Below, one piece after another: positions 42,567-55,957 of a stretch of 64,000 nucleotides of DNA. The stretch's first letter is position 1; every line of letters starts with the position of its first letter. Location of the stretch: contig NC_135050.1 in assembly GCF_051014685.1 (NCBI RefSeq), forward strand, positions 2,046,001 to 2,110,000, in the 5' to 3' direction. The position numbers and the translations under genes are program-made. The DNA comes from Ptiloglossa arizonensis (taxonomy: Eukaryota; Arthropoda; Insecta; Hymenoptera; Colletidae). The notes below the pieces were generated by a model. It did not search any database and had not been told where the DNA came from. It saw only the letters and a list, made by a program, of their open reading frames with translations.

Positions 42567-45500
42567 CGAATCGGAGAGACGGAGAAACGGAGAAACGATG
42601 AAACGAAGGAAGAAACGGAGAAACGAAGAAAGAAACGGAGAAACGAAGAAAGAAACGGAGAAACGAAGAAAGAAACGGAGAAACGAAGAAAGAAACTGAG
42701 AAACGAAGAAAGAAACGGAGAATCGGAGAAATAAATGGAGAAACGAAGAAATAAACCGCGAAACGGAGAAAGAAACGGAGAAACGAAGAAATAAACGGTG
42801 AAATGGAGAAAGAAACGGAAAAACAAAGAAAGAAACGGCGAAACGAACAAAGAAACGGAAAAACGAAGAAAGAAACGGAGAAACGAAGAATGAAACGGAA
42901 AAACGAAGAAAGAAACGGAGAAACGAAGAAAGAAACGGAGAATCGGAGAAATAAATGGAGAAACGAAGAAAGAAACGGAGAAACGAAGAAAGAAACTGAG
43001 AAACGAAGAAAGAAACGGAGAATCGGAGAAATAAATGGAGAAACGAAGAAATAAACCGCGAAACGGAGAAAGAAACGGAGAAACGAAGAAATAAACGGTG
43101 AAATGGAGAAAGAAACGGAGAAACAAAGAAAGAAACGGCGAAACGAACAAAGAAACGGAGAAACGAAGAAAGAAACGGAGAAACGAAGAATGAAACGGAG
43201 AAACGAAGAAAGAAACGGAGAAATAAATGGAGAAACGAAGATATAAACGGAGAAAGGAAGAAAGAAACGGAGAAGCGAAGAAACGATGAAAGAAACGGAG
43301 AAACGAAGAAAGAAACGGAAAAACGAAGAAAGAAACGGAGAAACGAAGAAAGAAAAGGAAGAAACGAAGAAAGAAACGGAGAATCGGAGAAATAAGTGGA
43401 GAAACGAAGAAAGAAACTGAGTAACGAAGAAAGAAACGTAGAAACGAAGAAAGAAACGGAGAATCGGAGAAAAAATGGAGAAACGAAGAAATAAACCGAG
43501 AAACGGAGATATAAACGGAGAAACGAACAAAGAAACGGAGAAACGAAGAAAGAAACGGAGAAACGAACATAGAAACGGAGAAACGAACAAAGAACCGGAG
43601 AAACGAACAAAGAAACCGAGAAACGGAGAAATAAATGGAGGAACGAAGAAATAAACGGAGAAACGAAGAAAGAAACGGAGAAACGAAGAAAGAAACGGAG
43701 AAACGAAGAAAAAAAGGAGTAATGAAGAAAGAAACGAAGAAACGGAGAAACGAACAAAGAAACGGAGAAACTACGAAAGAAACGGAGAAACGATGAAAGA
43801 AACGGAGAAACGAAGAAAGAAACGGAGAAACGAAGAAAGAAACGGAGTAATGAAGAAAGAAACGAAGAAACGAAGAAAGAAACGGAGAAACGAAGAAAGA
43901 AACGGACAAACGAACAAAGAAACGGAGAAACGAAGTAAGAAACGGAGAAACGGAGAAAGAAACGGAGAAACGGAGAAATAAATGGAGAAACGAAGAAATA
44001 AACGGAGAAACGAAGAAAGAAACGGAGAAACGAAGAAAGAAACGGAGAAACGAAGAAAGAAACGGAGAAACGAACAAAGAAACGGAGAAACGAACAAAGA
44101 ATCGGAGAAACGTTTCTCCGTTTCTCCGTTTCTCCGTTTCTCCGTTTCTCCGTTTCTCCGTTTCTCCGTTTCTCCGTTTCTCGGTTTCTCCGATTCTCGC
44201 TTTCACCGTTTCTCCGTTTCTCGGTTTCTTTCCTCGTTTCTCCGTTTCTTTCTTCGTTTCTCCGTTTCTTTCCTCGTTTCTCCGTTTCTTTCTTCGTTTC
44301 TTCGTTTCTTTCTTCGTTTCTCCGTTTCTTTCTTCGTTTCTCCGTTTGTTTCATCGTTTCCCCATTTATTTCTCCGTTTCTCCGTTTCTTTCATCGTTTC
44401 TCCGTTTCTTTCTTCGTTTCTCCGTTTCTTTGTTCGTTTCTCCATTTCTTTGTTCGTTTCCCCATTTATTTCTCCGTTTCGCCGTTTCTTTGATCGTTTC
44501 CCCATTTATTTCTCCGTTTCGCCGTTTCTTTCTTCGTTTCTCCGTTTCTTTGTTCCTTTCTCCGTTTCATTGTTCGTTTCTCCGTTTCTTTCCTCGTTTC
44601 TCCGTTTCTTTCTTCGTTTCTCCGTTTCTTTCTCCGTTTCTCCGTTTCTATCTTCGTATCTCCGTTTCTTCCTTCGTTTCTTCGTTTCTCCGTTTCTCCG
44701 TTTCTCCGTTTCTCCGTTCCTCGTTTTCTCCATTTCTCCGTTTCTCCGTTCCTCGTTTTCTCCATTTCTCCTTTTCTCCGTTTCTCCGTTTCTCGGTGTC
44801 TCCGTTTCTCCGTTTCTCGGTTTCTCGGTTTCTCCGTTTCTCCGTTTCTCCGTTTCTCCGTTTCTCCGCTTCTCGGATTCCCCGTTTCTCCCTTTCTCGG
44901 TTTCTCCGTTTCTCGGTTTCTCCGTTTCTCCGTTTCTCGGTTCCTCCGATTTTCGGTTTCTCCGTTTCTCCGTTGCTCGGTTTCTCCGTTTCTCCGTTTC
45001 ACGGTTTCTCCGTTTCTCCGTTTCTCGGTTTCTCCGTTTCTCCGTTTTGCCGTTTCCCGGTTTCTCTGTTTCTTCGTTTCTCCGTTTCTCGGTTTCTCCG
45101 TTTCTCCGTTTCTCGGTTCCTCCGATTTTCGGTTTCTCCGTTTCTCCGTTGCTCGGTTTCTCCGTTTCTCCGTTTCACGGTTTCTCCGTTTCTCCGTTTC
45201 TCGGTTTCTCCGTTTCTCCGTTTTGCCGTTTCCCGGTTTCTCTGTTTCTCCGTTTCTCCGTTTCTCGGTTTCTCCATTTCTCCGTTTCTCCGTTTCTCCG
45301 TTTCTCCGATTCTCGGTTTCTCCGTTTCTCGGTTTCTCCGGTTCTCCGTTTCACGGTTTCTCCGTTTCTCCGTTTCTCGGTTTCTCCGTTTCTCCGTTTC
45401 TCCGTTTCTCCATTTCTCCGTTTCTCCGTTTCTACGTTTCTCCGTTTCCCGGTTTCTCTGCTTCTCCGTTTCTCCGTTCCTCGTTTTCTCCATTTCTCCT

Positions 45501-47539
45501 TTTCTCCGTTTCTCCGTTTCTCGGTGTCTCCGTTTCTCTGTTTCTCGGTTTCTCGGTTTCTCCGTTTCTCCGTTTCTCCGTTTCTCGGTTTCCCCGTTTC
45601 TCGGTTTCTCCGATTCTCAGTTTCTCCGTTTCTCCGATTCTCCGTTTCTCCGTTTCTCCGTTTCTCCGTTTCTCCGTTTCTCCGTTTCTCCGTTTCTCGG
45701 TTTCTGTGTTTCTCCGTTTCTCCGTTTCTAGGTTTCTCCGTTTCTCCGTTTCTCCGTTTCTCCGTTTCTCCGATTCTCCGTTTCTCCGTTTCTCCGTTTC
45801 TCCGTTTCTCTGTTTCTCCGTATCTCCGTTTCTCCGTTTCTTGGATTCTCCGTTTCTCCGTCTCTCGGTTTCTCCGTTTCTCGGTTTCTCCGTTTCTCCG
45901 TTTGTCGGTTTTTCCGTTTCTCCGTTTCTCAGTTTCACCGTTTTTTGTTCGTTTCTCCATTTATTTCTCCGTTTCTCCGTTTCGTTGTTCGTTGTTCGTT
46001 TCTCCGCTCCTTTCTTCGTTTCTCCGTTTATTTCTTCGTTTTTCCATTTATTTCTCCGTTTCTCCGTTTCTTTCTTCGTTTCTCCGTTTCTTTCTTCGTT
46101 TCTCCATTTCTTTGTTCGTTTCCCCATTTACTTCTCCGTTTCGCCGTTTCTTTCTTCGTTTCTCCGTTTCTTTGTTCGTTTCTCCGTTTCTTTGTTCGTT
46201 TCTCCGTTTCTTTCGTCGTTTCTCCATTTCTTTCTTCGTTTCTCCGTTTGTTTGTTCGTTTCTCCGTTTCTTTCTTCGTTCCTCCGTCTCTTACTTCGAT
46301 TCTCCGTTTATTTCTTCGTTTCTCCATTTATTTCTCCGTTTCTCCGTTTCTTTGTTCGTTTCTCCGTTTCTTTGTTCGTTTCTCCATTTCTTTCTTCGTT
46401 TCTCCGTTTCTTTCTTCGTTTCTCCATTTCTTTCTTCGTTTCTCCGTTTCATTCTTCGTTTCTGCATTTATTTCTCCGCTGCTCCGTTTCTTTGTTCGTT
46501 TCTCCGTTTCTTCGTTCGTTTCTCCATTTATTTCTCCGTGTCTTCGTTTCTTTGTTCGTTTCTCCGTTTCTTCGTTCGTTTCTCCGTTTCTTTCTTCGTT
46601 TCTTCATTTCTTTGTTCGTTTCTCCGTTTCTTTGTTCGTTTCTCCATTTCTTTCTTCGTTTCTCCGTTTCTTTCTTCGTTTCTCCATTTCTTTCTTCGTT
46701 TCTCCGTTTCATTCTTCGTTTCTCCATTTATTTCTTCTTTTTTCCATTTATTTCTCCGTTTCTCTGTTTCTTTCTTCGTTTCTCCGTTTCATTGTTCGTT
46801 TCTCCATTTTTTTGTTCGTTTCCACATTTATTTCTCCGTTTCGCCGTTTCTTTCTTCGTTTCTCCGTTTCTTTGTTCCTTTCTCCGTTTCTTTGTTCGTT
46901 TCTTCGTTGCTTTGTTCGTTTCTCTGTTTCTTTCTTCGTTTCTCCGTTTCATTCTTCGTTTCTGCATTTATTTCTCCGCTGCTCCGTTTCTTTGTTCGTT
47001 TCTCCGTTTCTTCGTTCGTTTCTCCATTTATTTCTCCGTGTCTTCGTTTCTTTGTTCGTTTCTCCGTTTCTTTGTTCGTTTCTTCGTTTCTTTGTTCGTT
47101 TCTCCGTTTCTTTCGTCGTTTCTCCATTTCTTTGTTGGTTTCTCCGTTTCTTTGTTCGTTTCTCCGTTTCTATCCTCGTTTCTCCTTTTCTTTCTTCGTT
47201 TCTTCGTTTCTTTCTTCGTTTCTCCGTTTCTTTCTTCGTTTCTCCGTTTCTTTCATCGTTTCTCCATTTATTTCTCCGTTTCTCCGTTTCTTTCTTCGTT
47301 TCTCCGTTTCTTTCTTCGTTTCTCCGTTTCTTTCATCGTTTCTCCATTTATTTCTCCGTTTCTCCGTTTCTTTCTTCGTTTCTCCGTTTCTTTCTTCGTT
47401 TCTCCGTTTCTGTCTTCGTTTCTCCTTTTCTTCCTTCGTTTCTTCGTTTCTCCGATTCTCCGTTTCTCCGTTTCTCCGATTCTCCGTTTCTCCGTTTCTC
47501 CGTTTCTCCGTTTCTCCGTTTCTCCGTTTCTCCGTTCCG
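42567..47539. repeat. Array D: 5.0-kb short tandem repeat with strand switch
   Basis: Purine strand 42567-44112, flip in GAAACGTTTC at 44112/44113, pyrimidine strand to 47539. A 300-bp period duplication (about 42695-42860 against 42995-43160) shares rare variants such as AACCGCGAAACGG and GGTGAAATGG. The 8-mer-rich zone 44690-45940 resembles that of array C. Confidence 0.95.
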
Positions 47540-47754
47540 ATTAAATGATTATAATAGATATAATTTCTATTATAAATCATTTGAGCTATAGTTAAATTAT
47601 ACACTAATACTCTAAATACATATTTAATATATTTTTTAATCTCTTTAGCCTCCAGAAGAATTTTATTTATACTATTTATGGTATATAATAACTTACACAG
47701 AATCGGAAATAAATCTAATTATTAATTTTTATTAATTATTTTTTATTCACTTAT
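47540..47754 (+). pseudogene. ND2: ND2(+) fragment after array D
   Basis: 215 bp with the usual start and end points. Confidence 0.8.
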
Positions 47755-48250
47755 TTTACCAAAAATTTCGAGTCTTCATGTATTAATCAAATGTTAAATT
47801 GATGTATCTCGTAGACAATTATTACTTTCCATGTTTTAAAACTTTAAGAAACACCTCTTTATTTTGAAGTTCGATCAAAATCAATTGCTAGAGGCGTATC
47901 AATCATTTTTAATGCATAGATAAGATGCACATTGTTCGATCAATACAGGGAACATGCGTAAATGTTAATAGCAATCGCTGAAATGAACAAACATTCACCG
48001 AAACCATTCGCCCTCGAAGATTTCGCAATATCTTGATGTTTGTTTATCATAATTATTAACAACCGTCGTAGGATCATACATTAGACAATTATTAAAAATG
48101 TCCTAGTATAAATAATGGCTTAAAATATCATTTCGTTGAAATATTCCTTGTTCGCGAAGGAATTTTTCCTTGAGATCCAACTGACATTCTCAAGGCTACA
48201 CGTATCGATTATCGATTCACAAGTATTTATCGCGGTGATTTTTCTATCTA
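47755..48250. repeat. Spacer satellite between arrays D and E, left part
   Basis: One spacer unit, broken at 48250 by LTR-like copy 3. Compared with the related stretch near 62010-62120, about 110 bp of spacer is missing at the insertion. Confidence 0.8.
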
Positions 48251-48789
48251 TTTAGCGCCGATCGGCCCGCTAGTTTTCCTGGAAGGCACGAGTATCCTTT
48301 ACAGGGGGTCTTGTGCGACGACCGAGCGTGAGAATGCATGGGGATGAAAGGAAATACATGTGGTTCGGAGAAAGTGAAGAGTGTTTAGAAAAGACGGGTG
48401 ATTGGGATGGCCGAGCGTGGCCGAATGTCTGAAGTGAGAGAGACTGAGGATTGGAATGAAAGAGAATGAATGGGAATGACTATATAGAGCGCGAAAAGAA
48501 CGTAGGAACATAGTATGACAAAGTATGACGACGAGAGTATGTCCGAAGAGTGTGTCGCGGACGGTATGACTAAAAAGACGATAAGACGAGACAACTAAAA
48601 GACGTATCCAGCCAAACTAACCACTGACACTACATCTAACACCATCATCATTGTAAAATATAATATTATTAAATATACTTTAATATACCACATCAGAGCA
48701 ATAGTTATTTGGGGGCTCGTACGGGGATAAATCATTCAAAGACCCCTTCTCCAGAGATCCAAGTGATAGGAGGAGAGAAAAGAACAACA
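48251..48789 (+). mobile_element. LTR-like element, copy 3 (5' truncated, 539 bp)
   Basis: Matches copies 1 and 2 from TTTAGCGCCGATCGG onward and has the full 3' end AACAACA, but its first 90 or so bases are gone and no target duplication is seen. The 5' loss coincides with loss of flanking spacer, so one deletion probably removed both. Confidence 0.8.
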
Positions 48790-49506
48790 ATTGTTACTTT
48801 CCGTGCTTTAAAACTTTACGAAACACGTTTTAACGTGTAGTCTCGATCAAAATCAATTTCGATAAGTTTCTTAATTAATTGCAATACATAAATAAGATGC
48901 ACATTGTTCGATCAATATAGGGAACATGCGTAAATGTTAATAACAATCGCTGAAATGAACAAACATTCACTGAAACCGTTCGCCTTCGCAGACTTCGCAA
49001 TATCTTGACATTTATTTATCATAATTATTAACAACCGTCGTTGGACCGTAGATTAAACAATTTTTGACAATGTTTCGGTATAAAAAGCCATCAATTTCTT
49101 GAAATATTTGGTTAGATCGAACAAATACGATCGAAGAAGCCGTGGGATAGAATAAATGAATATATCTCTACATATCGGAATTATAGTTTGTATGTATGCA
49201 AATACATTCTGAACCCACAATTACAAATCCCTGTAACGTGGTAATTACATGGGTTGCCATCTATTGGAGAAAGGGTTAAACTACACTTAAGGGGTGAAAA
49301 CACCTGGCGGAGAAACGCTCAAGTTTGTCGAGGAATGGTTCTAATTTCCACAAATAGATGGCGCGACAAGTACAATTTACCGACATTAGAGATAAGTATT
49401 TCCATTTGTATGATATTTCCTACCGTGCGATAAAATAAATAAATCCTTTTGTACAAACTTTTGAATGCTTCATCTTTCGAATAGACATAAAATTAAACCT
49501 TCTCGG
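48790..49506. repeat. Spacer satellite between arrays D and E, right part
   Basis: A spacer unit and tail as in the other spacers, with CGGAGAAACG near 49310. Confidence 0.85.
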
Positions 49507-50233
49507 TAAATTTTATTCTTGAATTTATTAATGTTTCTAGGACGATTTATTTTCGTATAAAGAGTGCTATAGGAGGGAAATTTGTGTACATAATAATTAT
49601 TGAGTAAAAAATAATTTTTCTTTTATTAGAGGTTCATGTATTAAATAAGGAAGAGGAGTTAATCTTTATTATTTTAAATATAAAAATTAAAATTAAAGAA
49701 ATTATTGAATATAAAATGAAGTATGTAAAAAATGTATTTTTGTTAATTAGTAATAAAATAACTATAATAGATGTTTATATAACAGATGAATATCCTATAA
49801 TTATTATGATTGATTTTTTTGTTAAGCAAATGATAGGGGCAATAATTACATTAATTAGGCAAATAAAATAAATTTCATTATTAAATTTTATTATGCGTTC
49901 TATAATAATTATAGGGATTAATTTTATTAAAGTTATTATAAAGAATAGATTTATTCAATTTAATGAATAAATTAAAGAAATGAATCGAACATTTAAAGAG
50001 TACATCCCAATTTATAAGATAAGTGAAATAAAAAAAATTATTATAAATAAATAATTAGATTTATTTCCGATACTGTGTAAATTATTATATATAGTAAATA
50101 GTGTAAATAAAATTCTTCTGGAGGCTAAAGAGATTAAAAAATATATTAAATATGTATTTAGAGTACTAGTGTCTAATTTAACTATAGATCAAATAATTCA
50201 TAATAGAAATTAGAAATATTATAAACATTTAAT
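49507..50233 (-). pseudogene. ND2: ND2(-) fragment before array E
   Basis: 727 bp with the same edges as its sisters. It lacks one base next to the A/T run near 49815 that shifts the frame in other copies. Confidence 0.85.
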
Positions 50234-53200
50234 CGAAACGGAGAAACGGAGAAACGGAGAAACGATGAAACGAAGGAAGAAACGGAGAAACGAAGAAAGA
50301 GACGGAGAAATGATGAAAGAAACGAAGAAACGAAGAAAGAAACGGAGAAACGAAGAAATAAACCGAGAAACGGAGAGAGAAACGGAGAAATGAAGAAAGA
50401 AACATAGAAGCGAACAAAGAAACGCAGAAACGAAGAAAGAAACGGAGAAACGAAGAATGAAACGGAGAAACGAAGAAAGAAACGGAGAAACGAAGAAAGA
50501 AACGGAAAAACGAAGAAAGAAACGGAGAAACGGAGAAAGAAACGGAGTAACGAAGATAGAAACGAAGAAAGAGACGGAGAATCGGAGAAAGAAACGGAGA
50601 AACGAAGAAACGATGAAAGAAACGGAGAAACGAAGAAAGAAACAGAGAAACGAAGAGAGAAGCGGAGAAACGAAGAAAGAAACTGAGAAACGAAGAAAGA
50701 AACGGAGAATCGGAGAAACAAATGGAGAAACGAAGAAATAAACGGGCAACGAAGAAAGAAACGGTGAAACGAAGCAAGAAACGGTGAAACGAAGAAAGAA
50801 ACGGAGTAACGATGAAAGAAACGAAGCAACGAAGAAAGAAACGGAGAATCGGAGAAATAAATGGAGAAAGGAAGAAATAAACCGAGAAACGGAGAAAGAA
50901 ACGGAGAAAGAAACGGAGAAAGAAACGGAGAAAGAAACGGAGAAACGAACAAAGAAACGGAGAAACGAACAAAGAAACGGAGAAACGAAGAAAGAAACGG
51001 AGAAACGAAGAAAGAAACGGAGAAACGGAGAAATAAATGGAGAAACGAAGAAATAAACCGAGAAACGGAGAAAGAAACGGAGAAACGAACAAAGAAACGG
51101 AGAAACGAACAAAGAAACGGAGAAACGAACAAAGAAACGGAGAAACGGAGAAATAAATGGAGAGACGAAGAAATAAACGGAGAAACGAAGAAAGAAACGG
51201 AGAAACGAAGAAAGAAAGGGGGAAACGAAGAAAGAAACGGAGAAACGAAGAAAGAAACGGAGGAACGAAGAAAGAAACGAAGAAACGAAGAAAGAAACGG
51301 AGAAACGAACAAAGAAACCGACAAGCGAACAAAGAAACGGAGAAGCGAAGAAAGAAACGGAGACACGAACAAAGAAACGGAGAAACGAACAAAGAAACGG
51401 AGAAACGAAGAAAGAAACGGAGAAACGGAGAAATAAATGGAGAAACGAAGAAATAAACCGAGGAACGGAGAAAGAAACGGAGAAACGAACAAAGAAACGG
51501 AGAAACGAACAAAGAAACGGAGAAACGAACAAAGAAACGGAGAAACGAACAAAGAAACGGAGAAACGAACAAAGAAACGGAGAAACGAACAAAGAAACGG
51601 AGAAACGAACAAAGAAACGGAGAAACGAACAAAGAAACGGAGAAACGAACAAAGAAACGGAGAAACGAACAAAGAAACGGAGGAACGAAGAAAGAAACCG
51701 ACAAGCGAACAAAGAAACGGAGAAGCGAAGAAAGAAACGGAGACACGAACAAAGAAACGGAGAAACGAACAAAGAAACGGAGAAACGAACAAAGAAACGG
51801 AGAAACGAACAAAGAAACGGAGAAACGAACAAAGAAACGGAGAAACGAAGAAAGAAACTGAGAAACGAAGAAAGAAACGGAGGAACGAAGAAAGAAACGA
51901 AGAAACGAAGAAAGAAACGGAGAAACGAACAAAGAAACCGACAAGCGAACAAAGAAACGGAGAAGCGAAGAAAGAAACGGAGACACGAACAAAGAAACGG
52001 AGAAACGAACAAAGAAACGGAGAAACGAAGAAAGAAACGGAGAAACGGAGAAATAAATGGAGAAACGAAGAAATAAACCGAGAAACGGAGAAAGAAACGG
52101 AGAAACGAACAAAGAAACGGAGAAACGAACAAAGAAACGGAGAAACGAACAAAGAAACGGAGAAACGAACAAAGAAACGGAGAAACGAACAAAGAAACGG
52201 AGAAACGAACAAAGAAACGGAGAAACGAACAAAGAAACGGAGAAACGAACAAAGAAACGGAGAAACGAACAAAGAAACGGAGAAGCGAAGAAAGAAACGG
52301 AGAATCGGAGAAAAAAATGCAGAAACGAAGAAATAAACCGAGAAACGGAGAAAGAAACGAAGAAAGAAACGGTGAAACGAAGAAAGAAACAGAGAAACGA
52401 AGAGAGAAACGGAGAAACGAAGAAAGAAACTGAGAAACGAAGAAAGAAACGGAGAATCGGAGAAATAAATGGAGAAACGAAGAAATAAACGGGAAACGAA
52501 GAAAGAAACGGAGTAACGAAGAAAGAAACGAAGCAACGAAGAAAGAAACGGAGAATCGGAGAAAAAAATGGAGAAACGAAGAAATAAACCGAGAAACGGA
52601 GAAAGAAACGGAGAAAGAAACGGAGAAAGAAACGGGGAAACGAACAAAGAAACGGAGAAACGAACAAAGAAACGGAGAAACGAAGAAAGAAATGGAGAAA
52701 CGAACAAAGAAACGGAGAAACGAAGAAAGAAACGGAGAAACGGAGAAATAAATGGAGAAACGAAGAAATAAACCGAGAAACGGAGAAAGAAACGGAGAAA
52801 CGAACAAAGAAACGGAGAAACGAACAAAGAAACGGAGAAACCAACAAAGAAACGGAGAAACGAACAAAGAAACGGAGAAACGAACTAAGAAACGGAGAAA
52901 CGAACAAAGAAACGGAGAAACGGAGAAATAAATGGGAAACGAAGAAATAAACGGAGAAACGAAGAAAGAAACGGAGAAACGAAGAAAGAGACGGGGAAAC
53001 GAAGAAAGAATCGGAGAAACGAAGAAAGAAACGGAGGAACGAAGAAAGAAGCGAAGAAAGAAACGGAGAAACGAACAAAGAAACGGACAAACGAACAAAG
53101 AAACGGAGAAACGAAGAAAGAAACGGAGAAACGAAGAAAGAAACGGAGAAACGGAGAAAGAAACGGAGAAACGAACAAAGAAACGGAGAAACGGAGAAAT

Positions 53201-54606
53201 AAATGGAGAAACGAAGAAATAAACGGAGAAACGAAGAAAGAAACGGAGAAACGAAGAAAGAAACAGAGAAACGAAGAGAGAAACGGAGAAACGAAGAAAG
53301 AAACTGAGAAACGAAGAAAGAAACGGAGAATCGGAGAAATAAATGGAGAAACGAAGAAATAAACGGGAAGCGGAGAAAGAAACGGAGAAACGAAGAAAGA
53401 AACGGAGAAACGAAGAAAGAAACGGAGTAACGAAGAAAGAAACGAAGAAACGAAGAAAGAGACGGAGAATCGGAGAAAGAAACGGAGAAACGAAGGAACG
53501 ATGAAAGAAACGGAGAAACGGAGAAATAAATGGAGAAACGAAGAAATAAACCGAGAAACGGAGAAACGGAGAAACCGAGAAACGGAGAAACCGAGAAACG
53601 GAGAAACGGAGAAACCGAGAAACGGAGAAACGGAGAAACCGAGAAACGGAAAAACGGAAAAACAGAGAAACCGAGAAACGGAGAAACTGAGAAACTGAGA
53701 AACAGAGAAACCGAGAAACGAAGAAAGAAACGGAGAAACGAAGAATGAAACGGAGAAACGAAGAAAGAAACGGAGAAACGGAGAAATAAATGGAGAAACG
53801 AAGAAATAAACCGAGAAACGGAGAAAGAAACGGAGAAACGAACAAAGAAACGGAGAAACGAACAAAGAAACGGAGAAACGAAGAAAGAAACGGAGAAACG
53901 GAGAAATAAATGGAGAAACGAAGAAATAAACCGAGAAACGGAGAAAGAAACGGAGAAACGAACAAAGAAACGGAGAAACGAACAAAGAAACGGAGAAACG
54001 AACAAAGAAACGGAGAAACGAACAAAGAAACGGAGAAACGAACAAAGAAACGGAGAAACGAACAAAGAAACGGAGAAACGAACAAAAAAACGGAGAAACG
54101 AACAAAGAAACGGAGAAACGAACAAAGAAACGGAGGAACGAAGAAAGAAACGGTGAAACGAAGAAAGAAACAGAGAAACGAAGAGAGAAACGGAGAAACG
54201 AAGAAAGAAACGGAGTAACGAAGAAAGAAACGAAGCAACGAAGAAAGAAACGGAGAATCGGAGAAAAAAATGGAGAAACGAAGAAATAAACCGAGAAACG
54301 GAGAAAGAAACGGGGAAACGAACAAAGAAACGGAGAAACGAACAAAGAAACGGAGAAACGAACAAAGAAACGGAGAAACGAAGAAAGAAATGGAGAAACG
54401 AACAAAGAACCGGAGAAACGAAGAAAGAAACGGAGAAACGAAGAAAGAAACCGACAAGCGAACAAAGAAACTGAGAAACGAAGAAAGAAACGGAGAATCG
54501 GAGAAATAAATGGAGAAACGAAGAAATAAACGGAGAAACGAAGAAACGGAGAAACGAAGGAAGAAACGGAGAAACGAAGAAAGAAACGGAGAAACGAAGA
54601 AATAGA

Positions 54607-54934
54607 CGGAGAAACGGAGAAACGGAGAAACGGAGAAACGGAGAAACGGAGAAACGGAGAAACGGAGAAACGGAGAAACGGAGAAACGGAGAAACGGAGA
54701 AACGGAGAAACGGAGAAACGGAGAAACGGAGAAACGGAGAAACGGAGAAACGGAGAAACGGAGAAACGGAGAAACGGAGAAACGGAGAAACGGAGAAACG
54801 GAGAAACGGAGAAACGGAGAAACGGAGAAACGGAGAAACGGAGAAACGGAGAAACGGAGAAACGGAGAAACGGAGAAACGGAGAAACGGAGAAACGGAGA
54901 AACGGAGAAACGGAGAAACGGAGAAACGGAGAAA
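54607..54934. repeat. Perfect 8-mer tract, purine strand (about 41 units)
   Basis: Uninterrupted GAAACGGA repeats with no substitution seen over 328 bp, 42 bp from the strand switch. Confidence 0.93.
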
Positions 54935-55355
54935 CCGAGAAACGGAGAAACCGTGAAACGGAGAAACCGAGAAACGTTTCTCCGTTTCTTTGTTCGTTTC
55001 TCCGTTTCTTTGTTCGTTTCTGCGTTTCTTTCTTTGTTTCTCCGTTTCATTCTTCGTTTCTCCGTTTATTTCTTCGTTTCTCCATTTATTTCGCCGTTTC
55101 TCCGTTTCTTTGTTCGTTTCTCCGCTTCTTTCTTCGTTTCTCCGTTTCTTTCTTCGTTTCTCCGTTTCTTTCTCCGTTTCTCGGTTTATTTCTTCGTTTC
55201 TGCATTTATTTCTCCGCTTCTCCGTTTCTTTCTTTGTTTCTCCGTTTCTTTGTTCGTTTCTCCGTTTCTTTGTTCGTTTCTCCGTTTCTTTCTTCGTTTC
55301 TCCGTTTCTTTCTTCGTTTCTCCGTTTCTTTCTTCGTTTCTCCGTTTCTTTGTTC

Positions 55356-55957
55356 GTTTCTCCGTTTCTCCGTTTCTCCGTTTCTCCGTTTCTCCGTTTC
55401 TCCGTTTCTCCGTTTCTCCGTTTCTCCGTTTCTCCGTTTCTCCGTTTCTCCGTTTCTCCGTTTCTCCGTTTCTCCGTTTCTCCGTTTCTCCGTTTCTCCG
55501 TTTCTCCGTTTCTCCGTTTCTCCGTTTCTCCGTTTCTCCGTTTCTCCGTTTCTCCGTTTCTCCGTTTCTCCGTTTCTCCGTTTCTCCGTTTCTCCGTTTC
55601 TCCGTTTCTCCGTTTCTCCGTTTCTCCGTTTCTCCGTTTCTCCGTTTCTCCGTTTCTCCGTTTCTCCGTTTCTCCGTTTCTCCGTTTCTCCGTTTCTCCG
55701 TTTCTCCGTTTCTCCGTTTCTCCGTTTCTCCGTTTCTCCGTTTCTCCGTTTCTCCGTTTCTCCGTTTCTCCGTTTCTCCGTTTCTCCGTTTCTCCGTTTC
55801 TCCGTTTCTCCGTTTCTCCGTTTCTCCGTTTCTCCGTTTCTCCGTTTCTCCGTTTCTCCGTTTCTCCGTTTCTCCGTTTCTCCGTTTCTCCGTTTCTCCG
55901 TTTCTCCGTTTCTCCGTTTCTCCGTTTCTCCGTTTCTCCGTTTCTCCGTTTCTCCGT
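55356..55957. repeat. Perfect 8-mer tract, pyrimidine strand (about 75 units)
   Basis: Uninterrupted TCCGTTTC repeats over about 600 bp. Read in any frame it gives the 8-residue repeat FLRFSVSP. The perfection suggests very recent expansion. Confidence 0.93.
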
